Of a DNA stretch of 64,000 nucleotides, positions 25,148-34,261 are shown piece by piece (the stretch's first letter is position 1; each line of letters opens with the position of its first letter). The stretch is from Hydrogenispora ethanolica. Lineage in GTDB: Bacteria > Bacillota > UBA4882 > UBA8346. Under the pieces are notes generated by a model. That model ran no database searches, was not told the origin of the DNA, and saw only the letters and a program-made list of their open reading frames with translations. The DNA lies in the NCBI RefSeq assembly GCF_004340685.1, contig NZ_SLUN01000025.1, positions 24,676 to 88,675 on the forward strand, given 5' to 3'. The translations under genes were made by a program, and so were the position numbers.

Positions 25148-26650
25148 TTGAATCATACATTGACCGAGCTGAAGAACAGTTTGGCGGAGATCAGCGACTT
25201 AAAAGCGGCCGCCGCCGTGTTATCCTGGGACCAGATGGCCTTGATGCCGCCGGGCGCGGCAGCGGCCCGGGCCCGGCAGCTGGCGACCATGGAACGGCTG
25301 GCGCACGAGAAGGCGACCGCTCCGGAATTGGGCCGGTTGTTGGATGAACTCCAACCGTTGCTGGAGGGTCTCTCTCCGGACTCGCCCGATGTCGCCTTGA
25401 TCCGGGTGGCCGCCCGGGATTTTGAGCGTGCCGCGAAGATTCCGCCCAAGTTTACCGCCGAATTTTCGGAACATACCTCCCGGACCTATGAGGCATGGGC
25501 CAAAGCCCGGGCCCAGAAGGATTTCCAGATCGTCCGGCCGTTGCTCGAAAAGACGCTGGATTACAGCAGGCAATTGGCGAATTTTTATCCCGGATACCAA
25601 CATATCGCCGATCCGCTCATCGACGAACTGGACGAGGGACTGACCGTCGCCGTCATCCGGCCGCTCTTCGCCCAGTTGCGCGAGGAATTGACCCGGTTGG
25701 TCGGGGCGATCACCGCCCGGCCCGCGCCGGATGATTCCTGCCTGAAGCAGCATTTCCCGGAGGCGGACCAATGGCGGTTCGGCCTGAACGTCGCCGAGCG
25801 GCTGGGATACGATTTCAACCGGGGCCGGCAGGACAAGAGCCCGCACCCTTTTACCACGTCGTTTTCCATCGATGACGTCCGGATCACCACCCGGATCAAG
25901 GAAAACCGGCTCAGCGAGGCGCTCTTCAGCACCATCCACGAGACCGGCCACGCCTTGTATGAGCAGGGGATCGATCCGAGGTGGGAAGCGACTCCGCTAG
26001 CCAGCGGCACCGCCATGGGCGTCCACGAGAGCCAGTCGCGGCTCTGGGAGAACCTGGTGGGGCGGAGCCGCCATTTCTGGCAGTACTTCTACCCCAAGCT
26101 GCAGGAGGTCTTCCCGCAACAGCTGGGCCAGGTGGACTTTGAAGTCTTCTACCATGCCTTGAATAAGGTGGAGCGGTCGCTGATCCGGACCGACGCCGAC
26201 GAAGTGACCTATAACCTGCACGTGATGATCCGCTTTGATCTGGAATTGGCGATGCTGGAAGGAAAGCTCGCCGTCGCCGACCTGCGCGAGGCCTGGAATG
26301 AGCGGTACCGGACCGATCTGGGTGTGACCCCGCCCGACGACGGCTTGGGGGTTCTCCAGGATATGCACTGGTACAGCGGGACCATCGGCGGCTATTTCCA
26401 AAGCTATACGCTGGGCAACATCATGAGCGCCCAATTCTACGAAGCTGCCCTGGCGCATCACCCGCAGATTCCGACGGAGATCGCCGCCGGCCGTTTCGAA
26501 ACCTTGCACGGTTGGCTCAAAACGAACATTTACCAATACGGCCGCCAATTGTCGGGCACGACCATCGTGCAACGGGCCACCGGAAAGCCGATTACCATCG
26601 AACCGTACGTGCGGTATTTAAAGAACAAGTATCGGGAGTTGTATCCCTGA
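25148..26650 (+). CDS. M32 family metallocarboxypeptidase (thermostable carboxypeptidase 1)
   Basis: A 500-residue M32 carboxypeptidase of normal length. The zinc site is HETGH (H264, H268) with the third ligand in GVHESQSRLWEN. Other family marks are TSFSIDDVRITTR, EADEVTYNLHVMIRFDLE-like sequence near residue 355, and DMHWYSGTIGGYFQSYTLG. It is a cytosolic enzyme removing C-terminal residues from peptides, with no signal peptide seen. The TTG start follows AGAAAGGAAGG. It is well isolated from its neighbours, and a stem-loop follows. Confidence 0.95.
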   Translation: MNHTLTELKNSLAEISDLKAAAAVLSWDQMALMPPGAAAARARQLATMERLAHEKATAPELGRLLDELQPLLEGLSPDSPDVALIRVAARDFERAAKIPPKFTAEFSEHTSRTYEAWAKARAQKDFQIVRPLLEKTLDYSRQLANFYPGYQHIADPLIDELDEGLTVAVIRPLFAQLREELTRLVGAITARPAPDDSCLKQHFPEADQWRFGLNVAERLGYDFNRGRQDKSPHPFTTSFSIDDVRITTRIKENRLSEALFSTIHETGHALYEQGIDPRWEATPLASGTAMGVHESQSRLWENLVGRSRHFWQYFYPKLQEVFPQQLGQVDFEVFYHALNKVERSLIRTDADEVTYNLHVMIRFDLELAMLEGKLAVADLREAWNERYRTDLGVTPPDDGLGVLQDMHWYSGTIGGYFQSYTLGNIMSAQFYEAALAHHPQIPTEIAAGRFETLHGWLKTNIYQYGRQLSGTTIVQRATGKPITIEPYVRYLKNKYRELYP

Positions 26651-26688
26651 ATCCGGCCGATACCGCAACGATTTTGAGTTGGATTCCG

Positions 26689-26725
26689 TTTTGGGCATGG
26701 TCGGCTCGCTCGATCATGCCCAAAA
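26689..26725. terminator. Stem-loop between carboxypeptidase and methyltransferase genes
   Basis: A perfect 11-bp stem, TTTTGGGCATG / CATGCCCAAAA, encloses a 15-base loop. The flanking T and A runs are part of the stem. A proper T-run after the stem is missing on the plus strand, so termination is plausible but not certain. Confidence 0.5.
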
Positions 26726-26812
26726 TGAAATTTGCCGCTGTGAAGGACAGAAGACTGTAATTTAAAAGTTTCCCTCATCATATCCGAAGTTTTTTAGCGG
26801 AGGATCAAATCG

Positions 26813-27430
26813 GTGGAGAATTTCGATGAACTGGCTTTGCGTTGGGATGAAGATCCCAAGCGCCGCAAGCGGGCCAGCGTAGTGGCCATGGAAATGGCGC
26901 GGGAGATCCCGGACCTCGAAAGGATGACGGGCTTTGAATACGGTTGCGGCACGGGGCTGTTAAGTTTCTACCTGCAACCGTTTATGCGCGAAATTTGGCT
27001 GGGGGACAGTTCGGCGGGGATGTTGTCCGTGGCCGAGCAGAAGATTCAAACGCTCCGGATCGCCAACATGCACCCCCTCCCAATCGATCTAACCGCCGCG
27101 GAGCTGCCGGAGCTCAAGTTTGATGTGGTTTACACGTTGATGGCCTTGCACCATATCAAGCCGCTGAACGACGTTTTGCAGTCCTTTTACGAAATGTTGC
27201 ATCCGGAAGGCACATTGTGCATCGCGGATCTGGACAAGGAAGACGGCACGTTCCACGGTCCCGGCTTTACGGGCCATCATGGCTTTGACGTTCGGGAGCT
27301 GTCGGCGACCTTGCGGGAAATCGGTTTCACCAAGCTTCGGAGCAAAATCTGTCACACTATCGTGAAACAAGATCGCGACGGACGGGAGAAACAATATCCG
27401 TTATTCCTGTTGGTCGGCCAGAAGAGATAA
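26813..27430 (+). CDS. Class I SAM-dependent methyltransferase
   Basis: A 205-residue Rossmann-fold methyltransferase of the UbiE/type 11 kind. GFEYGCGTGLLSFYL (motif I) binds S-adenosylmethionine, and the acidic residue of motif II is in EIWLGDSSAGML. DVVYTLMALHHIKPL is motif IV and EGTLCIADLDKEDGTFH motif V. The acceptor substrate is not evident. GTG start behind GGAGGA. A DapL gene follows 39 bases downstream, so the two may share a transcript, though no pathway link is known to me. Confidence 0.85.
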   Translation: MENFDELALRWDEDPKRRKRASVVAMEMAREIPDLERMTGFEYGCGTGLLSFYLQPFMREIWLGDSSAGMLSVAEQKIQTLRIANMHPLPIDLTAAELPELKFDVVYTLMALHHIKPLNDVLQSFYEMLHPEGTLCIADLDKEDGTFHGPGFTGHHGFDVRELSATLREIGFTKLRSKICHTIVKQDRDGREKQYPLFLLVGQKR

Positions 27431-27469
27431 GGAGCCGCCAGTGCGGCAAAAAACTCACGGAGGTCCGCC

Positions 27470-28699
27470 ATGGATTTTATCGACGACAAGATTGCCGAGC
27501 GTTTGGGGGGCAGGAATTTTGGCAAGTCCACCACGGTTTATAAGTTCGTCCGGATCAAGCAGGCCAAGCAAGAGGCGCGAGCCAGCAAACCCTTCCTCCC
27601 TTTAATCGACATGGGCGTCGGCGAACCCGACCGGCCGGCCGACCCGCGCCTCGTCGCGGTGTTGGCCGAGGAAGCCGGAAAGCCGGAGAACCGCTGGTAT
27701 TCGGATAACGGGATCGGCGAGTTTCAAGACGCGGCCGCCGGCTATATGGACCGGGTTTATGGCGTCAAGAATTTGACCCGCGCGAATATCATCCATGGCA
27801 TCGGCTCCAAGCCGATCCTGGCCATGCTGCCGCTGTGCCTGGTGAATCCGGGCGAGATCGCGCTGACCACCTTTCCCGGATATCCGGTGACCGCCACCTA
27901 TACCCGGTACCTCGGCGGCGATACGTATCATCTGCCGTTGCTTCCCGAGAACCAGTTTTATCCCGACTTTTCGGCGATCCCCGCCCCGGTGTTGAAAAAG
28001 GCGAAACTCCTCTACATCAATTATCCCAACAATCCCACCGGCCAGGTGGCGACTCGTGAGTTTTATCAGAGCGTGGTGCGGTTCGCCCGCCAAAACAATA
28101 TCTTTGTGATCTCCGATGCCGCCTATGCCGCGCTGACCTTCGACGGGTATCAGCCTTTGAGTTTCTTGGCGGTGGACGGCGCCATGGATGTCGGAGTGGA
28201 AGTGCATTCGCTTTCCAAGGCTTTCAACATGACCGGCTGGCGGCTGGCCTTTGTGGCCGGCCATCCCCGGATCATTCAGGCCTACGGGACTGTCAAGGAC
28301 AATACCGACTCCGGCCAGTTCCGCGCCATTCAAAAGGCCGGCATCTATGCGCTGCAGCATCCTGAGTTGACCGCGGCCAATTGCGAGCGGTATTCGCGCC
28401 GGCACAATCTGCTGGTGGCGGCACTGCGCGAGCTGGGCTTCGCGGCCCACAAGCCCAGGGGTTCGTTCTATTGTTACGTTCCGGCCCCCAAGGGAACCCG
28501 CTCGGGACTGGTCTTTGAGAACGCCGAGGCCGCCGCGGAGTACCTGATCAAGGAGGCGCTGATCTCCACGGTACCCTGGGACGACGCCGGAGCGTACCTC
28601 CGCTTCTCGGTGACCTTTGAAGCCGATGGCGATGAGGCGGAAAAAAGGGTCATCGCCGCGGTCCGAGAGAGGCTGGGAAGGCTGGAACTGGTATTTTAG
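27470..28699 (+). CDS. dapL: LL-diaminopimelate aminotransferase
   Basis: A 409-residue class I aminotransferase with the full DapL pattern: PFLPLIDMGVGEPDRPAD near the N-terminus, NGIGEFQDAAAGYMDRVYG, NYPNNPTGQVA, SDAAYAALTF, and LSKAFNMTGWRLAF with the PLP lysine K250. A C-terminal arginine lies in GAYLRFSVTF. DapL converts tetrahydrodipicolinate directly to LL-diaminopimelate for lysine and peptidoglycan synthesis, a route common in anaerobic Bacillota. ATG start behind CACGGAGG. No other lysine genes are adjacent. Confidence 0.88.
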   Translation: MDFIDDKIAERLGGRNFGKSTTVYKFVRIKQAKQEARASKPFLPLIDMGVGEPDRPADPRLVAVLAEEAGKPENRWYSDNGIGEFQDAAAGYMDRVYGVKNLTRANIIHGIGSKPILAMLPLCLVNPGEIALTTFPGYPVTATYTRYLGGDTYHLPLLPENQFYPDFSAIPAPVLKKAKLLYINYPNNPTGQVATREFYQSVVRFARQNNIFVISDAAYAALTFDGYQPLSFLAVDGAMDVGVEVHSLSKAFNMTGWRLAFVAGHPRIIQAYGTVKDNTDSGQFRAIQKAGIYALQHPELTAANCERYSRRHNLLVAALRELGFAAHKPRGSFYCYVPAPKGTRSGLVFENAEAAAEYLIKEALISTVPWDDAGAYLRFSVTFEADGDEAEKRVIAAVRERLGRLELVF

Positions 28700-28788
28700 G
28701 CTTGATAACTTGAAAGACAGAAACAGCAGTTTGATTTCAGGAAAAAGTCAATTGCCAAAAATGATACATCAAGAATGGAGCGTAACCC

Positions 28789-30963
28789 ATGTCCAAAACC
28801 CTGGTCCTGGCCGAGAAACCTTCGGTCGGCCGCGAAATCGCGAAGATCTTGCACTGCAACCAGCAGGGGAACGGCTGCCTGATCGGCCCCCGCTATATCG
28901 TCTCCTGGGCCCTCGGCCACCTGGTCACCCTGGCCGACCCGGAGGCCTACGACGACCGCTATAAGACCTGGAACCTCGAGGACCTGCCGATGCTCCCGGA
29001 GAAGATGGAGCTGGTGGTGATCCGCGAGACCGCCCGCCAGTTCAAGGCGGTCAAGGATTTGATGAAGCAGCCGGATCTCGACGAATTGGTCATCGCCACC
29101 GATGCCGGCCGCGAGGGCGAGCTGGTGGCCCGCTGGATCATTCAGAAAGCGGGTTGGCGCAAGCCCATTAAACGGCTGTGGATCTCCTCCCAGACCGAAC
29201 GGGCCATCAAGGAAGGCTTTCAAAATCTCAAGCCGGGCCGGGAGTATGAGCGACTATACGCCGCCGCCGAATGCCGGGCCGAGGCCGACTGGCTGGTGGG
29301 ACTGAATGTCACCCGGGCGCTCACCTGCAAATACAATGCCCAACTCTCGGCCGGCCGGGTTCAGACCCCGACCCTGGCCCTGGTGGTGGAGCGGGAGAAC
29401 GAGATCAAGCGGTTCGTGCCCAAAGCGTATTGGACCGTGCAAGCCGCGGCGGGAGGCTTCAACCTGCAATGGCGGGACGCCAATGGCCAGACCCGGCTCT
29501 TCGATAAAGGGCGGGCCGAGGCGCTCGCCGCCAAAACCTCCGGCCAGACCGGGACCATTGTAGAGCTGAAAAAAGAAGCCAAGAAAGAACCGCCGCCCTT
29601 GGCCTATGACCTGACCGAGCTGCAGCGGGACGCCAACCGGCGGTACGGCTTCTCCGCCAAAACGACCTCCGCCGTGATGCAGCAGCTTTATGAGCGGCAC
29701 AAGCTGGTGACCTATCCCCGGACCGATTCCCGGTACTTGAGCGAGGATATCGTGCCGACCCTGCCCGAACGGCTGAAGGCCATTGCCACCGGGCCCTATG
29801 CCGAGCAAGCCCGGCGGATTCTGGGCCAGAAGCTGACGGTCACCAAGCGCCTGGTCGACAATGCCAAGGTCAGCGACCACCATGCCATCATCCCCACCGA
29901 AGAGCCGGTTTTCTTGAGCAAACTCAGCCCGGAGGAGACGAAGATCTATGATCTGATCGTCAAACGGTTTCTGGCGGTGCTTTCGCCGCCTTTCGAATAT
30001 GAGCAGACCACTCTCAGGGTCGAGGCCGCCGGAGAGTTCTTCGCCGCCCAAGGCAAGAGCGTCAGGGCCAAAGGCTGGCGGGCGATGGAAGACGGCGGGG
30101 CCGCGCCGGATGAGGCCGGGGACGACGAAGCGCCGGAGCAGTCCCTGCCCGAACTGCGCCAGGGGGAGCGGCTAAAGCTGCTCACCGTCAAAACGGTCGC
30201 CGGCACCACCAAGCCGCCGGCCCGCTATACCGAGGCGACCTTGCTCTCGGCCATGGAGCATCCGGGCAAGGGGATCGAGGACCGCGAGCTCCGGGAGGCC
30301 CTGGACAACAGCAGCGGGCTGGGCACGCCGGCCACCCGGGCCGAGATCATCGAAAAACTGTTCAACTCCTTCTATATGGAGCGGCAAGGCAAGTCCATCG
30401 TTCCGACCTCCAAGGGCATCCAACTGATTGGCCTGGTCCCGCCGGAGCTGAGATCGGCCGAACTGACCGCCCAGTGGGAGCAGCAGTTGACCCAGATCAG
30501 CAAAGGCCGGGCCGAGCGGCGCCAATTCATGGCCGGGATCCGCGACTATGCCGCCCGTCTGGTGACGACCGTGGCCGGCAGCGGCCAATCGTACCGGCAT
30601 GATAACCTGACCCGCGTCAAATGCCCGGAATGCGGCAAATACCTGCTGCAAGTCAAAGGGAAGCGCGGCGAGATGCTGGTCTGTCAGGACCGGGAATGCG
30701 GCTACCGGCAGAACGTCTCGCTCACCTCCAACGCCCGTTGCCCGCAGTGCCATAAGCAGCTGGAACTGCGCGGCGAAGGGGAAAACAAGATCTTCAGCTG
30801 CAGCTGCGGCTATCGCGAGAAGCTGTCCGCTTTCACCAAGCGCCGGGAAGAAGAGAAGGGCAAGGCCAATAAGCGCGAGGTGAATCAGTTCCTGAACCGG
30901 CAGCAGGACCAGGGTCCGCTCAATACGGCGCTGGCTGAAGCATTGTCGAAGCTGAAGAAATGA
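28789..30963 (+). CDS. topB: DNA topoisomerase III
   Basis: A 724-residue type IA topoisomerase. The TOPRIM domain starts at LVLAEKPSVGREIA and includes the acidic TDAGREGELVARWI. The active-site tyrosine Y309 lies in VTYPRTDSRYLSED, and the decatenation-type C-half includes TKPPARYTEATLLSAMEHPGKG. Two zinc-ribbon-like segments end the protein (CPECGKYLL with CQDRECGY, and CPQCHKQL with CSCGY). It relaxes and decatenates DNA and often works with a RecQ-type helicase, which is not seen here. ATG start; the ribosome binding site is weak (AATGGAG). Confidence 0.95.
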   Translation: MSKTLVLAEKPSVGREIAKILHCNQQGNGCLIGPRYIVSWALGHLVTLADPEAYDDRYKTWNLEDLPMLPEKMELVVIRETARQFKAVKDLMKQPDLDELVIATDAGREGELVARWIIQKAGWRKPIKRLWISSQTERAIKEGFQNLKPGREYERLYAAAECRAEADWLVGLNVTRALTCKYNAQLSAGRVQTPTLALVVERENEIKRFVPKAYWTVQAAAGGFNLQWRDANGQTRLFDKGRAEALAAKTSGQTGTIVELKKEAKKEPPPLAYDLTELQRDANRRYGFSAKTTSAVMQQLYERHKLVTYPRTDSRYLSEDIVPTLPERLKAIATGPYAEQARRILGQKLTVTKRLVDNAKVSDHHAIIPTEEPVFLSKLSPEETKIYDLIVKRFLAVLSPPFEYEQTTLRVEAAGEFFAAQGKSVRAKGWRAMEDGGAAPDEAGDDEAPEQSLPELRQGERLKLLTVKTVAGTTKPPARYTEATLLSAMEHPGKGIEDRELREALDNSSGLGTPATRAEIIEKLFNSFYMERQGKSIVPTSKGIQLIGLVPPELRSAELTAQWEQQLTQISKGRAERRQFMAGIRDYAARLVTTVAGSGQSYRHDNLTRVKCPECGKYLLQVKGKRGEMLVCQDRECGYRQNVSLTSNARCPQCHKQLELRGEGENKIFSCSCGYREKLSAFTKRREEEKGKANKREVNQFLNRQQDQGPLNTALAEALSKLKK

Positions 30964-31029
30964 TGGCTTTTTATTCTCACGCCATTGGTAAGAATCCGAT
31001 GATGACCGAAAGAAAGAAGGTGCGTCCCG

Positions 31030-31542
31030 CTGATCGAGTTAGCCTATGAGCCGTTCAAGCCCGGAGAAGAACAGCTTATCTACGAGCTGGTCATGAAGGT
31101 CTTCGACAAGTTCGTGGCTCCGGATTATGTCGCACAGGGACGGCGGACCTTCCAAGAGTATGTGGCGTCCGCCAAAATCCGGGAGCGGTACGATGGCGGC
31201 GCCGACCGGGTCTGGACAGCCAAGGCTGGCCCGGAGCTCGTCGGCGTCATCGCCCTGCGCGAGGAGAAACACATTTCGCTCTTATTCGTGGCCGAAGCGT
31301 GGCAGCGGCGGGGGATCGCCCGCGGACTGGTCGGGCGGGCAATCCGGGAGCTGGAGACGCGCCCCGGGGCTGCCCGGCAGCTGACGGTCAATTCATCCCC
31401 GTATGCGGTTACCGTCTACGAAAAGCTGGGCTTCCAGAAACTCGGGGCGGAACAGGAACGGGACGGCATCCGCTTTGTACCGATGAAGGCCGATCTGGGG
31501 AGCCGGGGAGCGGGGGATCCGGATCCCGGGCCGGGAAGATGA
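31030..31542 (+). CDS. GNAT family N-acetyltransferase, probable CTG start
   Basis: About 170 residues with a GNAT core: VWTAKAGPELVGVIALREEKHISLLFVAEAWQ is followed by RRGIARGLVGRA, the acetyl-CoA pyrophosphate loop (Q/RxxGxG/A), and NSSPYAVTVYEKLGFQKLG. The sequence LIELAYEPFKPGEEQLIYELV upstream of the first in-frame ATG (31093) reads like the first strand and helix of GNAT proteins. No ATG, GTG or TTG lies in that upstream part before an in-frame stop. A CTG nine bases after AGAAGG would give the full domain. An ATG start at 31093 would remove it. The substrate is unknown. Confidence 0.65.
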   Translation: MIELAYEPFKPGEEQLIYELVMKVFDKFVAPDYVAQGRRTFQEYVASAKIRERYDGGADRVWTAKAGPELVGVIALREEKHISLLFVAEAWQRRGIARGLVGRAIRELETRPGAARQLTVNSSPYAVTVYEKLGFQKLGAEQERDGIRFVPMKADLGSRGAGDPDPGPGR

Positions 31543-31569
31543 TGTCAGCTTCAATCGAAGGAGAATCCA

Positions 31570-32472
31570 TTGCGGAAAGAATTTTTGGTCGTCAATAGTT
31601 TCGCGGAACAGGCCTTCGGCGGGAATCCCGCGGCGGTGCTGCCCGATGCTTCCGGTTTGACTGACGCGCAAATGCAGGCCATTGCCAGACAGCTGAATCT
31701 GGTGGAGACGGTTTTTGTCCTTCCGGCGGCCGAAACCGGCGCCGATCTGCGCTTCCGCTATTTCACCCCGGTTCAGGAACTCCCGGTGGCGGGTCATCCC
31801 ACCGTGGCCGCAGTTCTGGCGCTGATCGAGCAGGGGCGGCTCCCGATGGCCGCAGACCGGGATTACCGGATCCGGACTGGGGCGGGGATTCAACGGGTGA
31901 CCGTCGCCCGAAACGAGCGGGGTCCGGTGGTGGTCATGGAACAGCCGCGGCCGGAATTTTTGCCGCCCCTGGATGACCGGGCCGCCGTCGCTGAACTCTT
32001 CGGATTGCGGTTGGAAGATCTCCTGCCCGACCTGCCGGTCCAGCCGGTCCATACCGGGCTGGGCCATCTCATCGTCCCGCTGCGGACGCTCGAGGCATTG
32101 TTCCGGGCGGAACGGCGGATCCTCCCGCTAAAGAGTTTCTGCGCCGGACTGGGCATCCGCGAGGCGCAGCTGTTCACCCCGGAAACGCTCGACCCCCAAA
32201 AGGACCTGCATACCCGCAACATTTGTCCGCGCGAAGGCCTGGAGGATCCCGGCTGTGGCGTGGGCAACGGCGCCTTGGGCGCTTATCTGCTCAGGCACTA
32301 TTACCGCGGCGAAACCGCGATCCGGCTCCGGGCGGAGCAGGGGAATATCGTCAATATGCCTTGCGTCATCGAGATTCATGCCCAAAGGAGCCAGGACGGC
32401 ATTCGGGTGTCCATCGGCGGCAACGGCCGCTTGATGATCCGGGGGGAATTTTACCTGGATCAGCCGGAGTAG
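31570..32472 (+). CDS. PhzF family isomerase/epimerase
   Basis: A 300-residue PhzF-fold protein of diaminopimelate-epimerase-like architecture. FLVVNSFAEQAFGGNPAAVLPDA opens the domain, LNLVETVFVLP carries the catalytic glutamate of the family, RYFTPVQELPVAGHPTVAA is the conserved D/E-x-P-x-x-GHPT element, and DPGCGVGNGALGAYL marks the second half. Most PhzF homologues have no assigned substrate and no phenazine genes are present. TTG start behind GAAGGAG, 28 bases after the acetyltransferase gene, so cotranscription is likely. Confidence 0.88.
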   Translation: MRKEFLVVNSFAEQAFGGNPAAVLPDASGLTDAQMQAIARQLNLVETVFVLPAAETGADLRFRYFTPVQELPVAGHPTVAAVLALIEQGRLPMAADRDYRIRTGAGIQRVTVARNERGPVVVMEQPRPEFLPPLDDRAAVAELFGLRLEDLLPDLPVQPVHTGLGHLIVPLRTLEALFRAERRILPLKSFCAGLGIREAQLFTPETLDPQKDLHTRNICPREGLEDPGCGVGNGALGAYLLRHYYRGETAIRLRAEQGNIVNMPCVIEIHAQRSQDGIRVSIGGNGRLMIRGEFYLDQPE

Positions 32473-32480
32473 CCCGGCGA

Positions 32481-32669
32481 GTTGTTCCGAAGCTCCGGGA
32501 CGAACCGCCGAAGTCCCGGGAAGGCCGTCCGGAGCACCCGGCGGATCGTCCGAGGCTTGCGGACGAGCGCCTCAGCCCCGCGGAGGCCCTTCCGGAGCGC
32601 CCGGAGCATCTTTCGAAGTCGATGTCGGCCTTTCCGGAGGCTTCGGACCCCGTTCCGCCGGACCGGGAA
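32481..32669. repeat. Degenerate 21-bp tandem array (array B)
   Basis: The gene-free stretch between phzF and the oadG-like gene divides into nine consecutive 21-base units. TTCCG or GTCCG sits at positions 5-9 and CCCGG or CCGGG near positions 14-19 in most of them. The units are far more diverged than in array A, but the period is held without a break. The remaining 125 bases up to the next gene show no feature. Open frames that run through it are not credible genes. Confidence 0.75.
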
Positions 32670-32795
32670 GGAGTGACGGGGAAGAAGCCTCCGGATCCCG
32701 GGCTCCTCGCGGCGGATTTTCCGCCGGTATTAGTTCAACCAATTTCCCGGATGAGCCGTACGGAATGCCTTTTGGTTCCGGCCGGACGGTGAATC

Positions 32796-32936
32796 CTAGG
32801 GTTCCTCTTTTGGCGGGCGCTTCAGCGCGGCCCAGAGCAACAGCCGGGCCACGCCATAAAAGAGGATGAGCACCAGAAAAACGCCGGCCATGCCGTAGAG
32901 GGTGGCCAGGAGGCCTCTCACCAAATTTTCCTGCAT
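32796..32936 (-). CDS. Small OadG-like decarboxylase gamma subunit (46 residues)
   Basis: A short gene with an AGGAAGGTG ribosome binding site eight bases before ATG. The product has one membrane span in the sequence GMAGVFLVLILFYGVARLLLW, close to the GMxxVFxxLxxL pattern of OadG/sodium-pump gamma subunits, and a short basic-acidic tail (KRPPKEEP). It lies 87 bases after the oadB stop on the same strand, so it fits as the gamma subunit of that sodium pump. It lacks the long hydrophilic tail and C-terminal zinc-binding region of enteric OadG. Family assignment rests on one motif plus context. Confidence 0.7.
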   Translation of the reverse strand: MQENLVRGLLATLYGMAGVFLVLILFYGVARLLLWAALKRPPKEEP

Positions 32937-32969
32937 CGTCTCACCTTCCTATATCTGATCAGCAGCTAC

Positions 32970-32998
32970 GCATCATGTCCCGAAAGCCGGCCATGATG
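32970..32998. repeat. REP-like 29-bp palindrome, copy 1
   Basis: GCATCATGTCC and GGCCATGATG flank CGAAAGCC. The CATCATG/CATGATG ends can pair. The same 29 bases occur with a single difference at 63665-63693. This copy sits between oadB and the oadG-like gene. Confidence 0.75.
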
Positions 32999-33023
32999 AA
33001 GTGATTAACGGATTGATTTCGTC

Positions 33024-34142
33024 CTATCGTAACAAAAGCGCCGGGATGATCGCCAGCAGCAAGCCGCCGGCCACCACCGAGCCGAGCTGTCCGGCGACAT
33101 TGGCGCTGACCGCCTGCATCAAGACGAAGTTGGTCGGGTCTTCCTGCTGGGCCAGGCGCTGAATCACCCGGGCGGACATGGGAAAGGCCGAGATCCCGGC
33201 GGCGCCGATCATCGGATTGACTTTTTGCTTCAAGAAAAGATTGAGGCCCTGGGCGAACCAGACTCCACCGGCAGTGTCAAAAACGAAGGCCACCGCGCCC
33301 ATGGCCATGATCAGCAAGGTCTTGTAGTTCAGGAAATGCAGCGCCTCCATGGACGAACCGATGGTGATCCCCAGGAGGATGGTCACCAGGTTGGCCAGCT
33401 CATGCTGGGCGGTCTTGGAGAGCCGGTCCAGCACGCCGCATTCCCGGATCAGGTTGCCGAACATCAACGAGCCCACCAGGGCGACGCTGATCGGCGCGAA
33501 GATGCCGGCGATCAGCGTGACCAGGATCGGGAAAAGGATCTTGACGATCTGCGGAACTTGTCCCTGCCGGGGCGATTCCATCCGGATCAGCCTCTCCTGG
33601 CGGCTGGTCAGAAATTTGATCACCGGCGGCTGGATGATGGGAACCAGCGACATGTAGGAATAGGCCGCCACCGAGATCGGCGCCAGCAGATTCTTGGCGA
33701 ACTTGGTGGCCACGTAGATGGAGGTCGGGCCGTCGGCGGCGCCGATGATGCCGATGGCGGCGGCCTCTTTCAGGCTGAAGCCGCAGACGATCGCGATGAG
33801 CATCGTGGCGAAGATGCCGAACTGGGCCGCGGCGCCGAAGAAGAGCATGAACGGGTTCTGCAGCAGCGGGCCGAAATCGATCATCGCGCCCACCGCGATG
33901 AAAATCAGCACCGGGAAGAGCTCCGATTCAATGCAGGTCTTGTACAGAAGGGTCAAAAATCCGTCGGGCCCCACCGCCGAAGAGAACGGAATATTGGCCA
34001 GAATAGCCCCGAAACCGATGGGCAACAGCAGCATCGGCTCGTAGTCCTTGGCAATCGCCAGATAAATGAGGAGACCGGCGAGTAGAAACATGATCAGATT
34101 CCCCATACTAAGATGGGTGAGGCCGATGAAAAGATCAGACAT
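33024..34142 (-). CDS. oadB: Sodium ion-translocating decarboxylase subunit beta
   Basis: A 372-residue integral membrane protein with about nine or ten spans, matching OadB/MmdB/GcdB. Family segments include LLPIGFGAILANIPF near the N-terminus, GAAAQFGIFATML, AIGIIGAADGPTSIYVATKFA (the conserved aspartate of the Na+ path is in GAADGPT), and the C-terminal ISAFPMSARVIQRLAQ. It couples decarboxylation of carboxybiotin to Na+ export. ATG start behind GGAGG. It is divergent from the BCCP and carboxyltransferase genes that would complete the complex. Confidence 0.93.
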   Translation of the reverse strand: MSDLFIGLTHLSMGNLIMFLLAGLLIYLAIAKDYEPMLLLPIGFGAILANIPFSSAVGPDGFLTLLYKTCIESELFPVLIFIAVGAMIDFGPLLQNPFMLFFGAAAQFGIFATMLIAIVCGFSLKEAAAIGIIGAADGPTSIYVATKFAKNLLAPISVAAYSYMSLVPIIQPPVIKFLTSRQERLIRMESPRQGQVPQIVKILFPILVTLIAGIFAPISVALVGSLMFGNLIRECGVLDRLSKTAQHELANLVTILLGITIGSSMEALHFLNYKTLLIMAMGAVAFVFDTAGGVWFAQGLNLFLKQKVNPMIGAAGISAFPMSARVIQRLAQQEDPTNFVLMQAVSANVAGQLGSVVAGGLLLAIIPALLLR

Positions 34143-34261
34143 GGTAACCTCCGCCGCGAAATTTACGGAAACCTAAATTTAATTTATCATAAGAATCGCA
34201 GGCTGTCATCAGAAGTCGCCGATAAATTTCCAATAAACGGGGTCACGGCTCCATAAACAGC

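Noticed and set aside
10248..28699. The two DapL-like aminotransferases (10.2 kb and 27.5 kb) as a duplication
   Set aside because: They differ throughout, including the PNNP motif and the PLP-lysine context (LSKSYNIPG against LSKAFNMTG), so they are distant family members and not recent copies.
32223..32792. 189-codon frame overlapping the end of phzF
   Set aside because: Mostly another frame of phzF continued through the GC-rich array B; no ribosome binding site.
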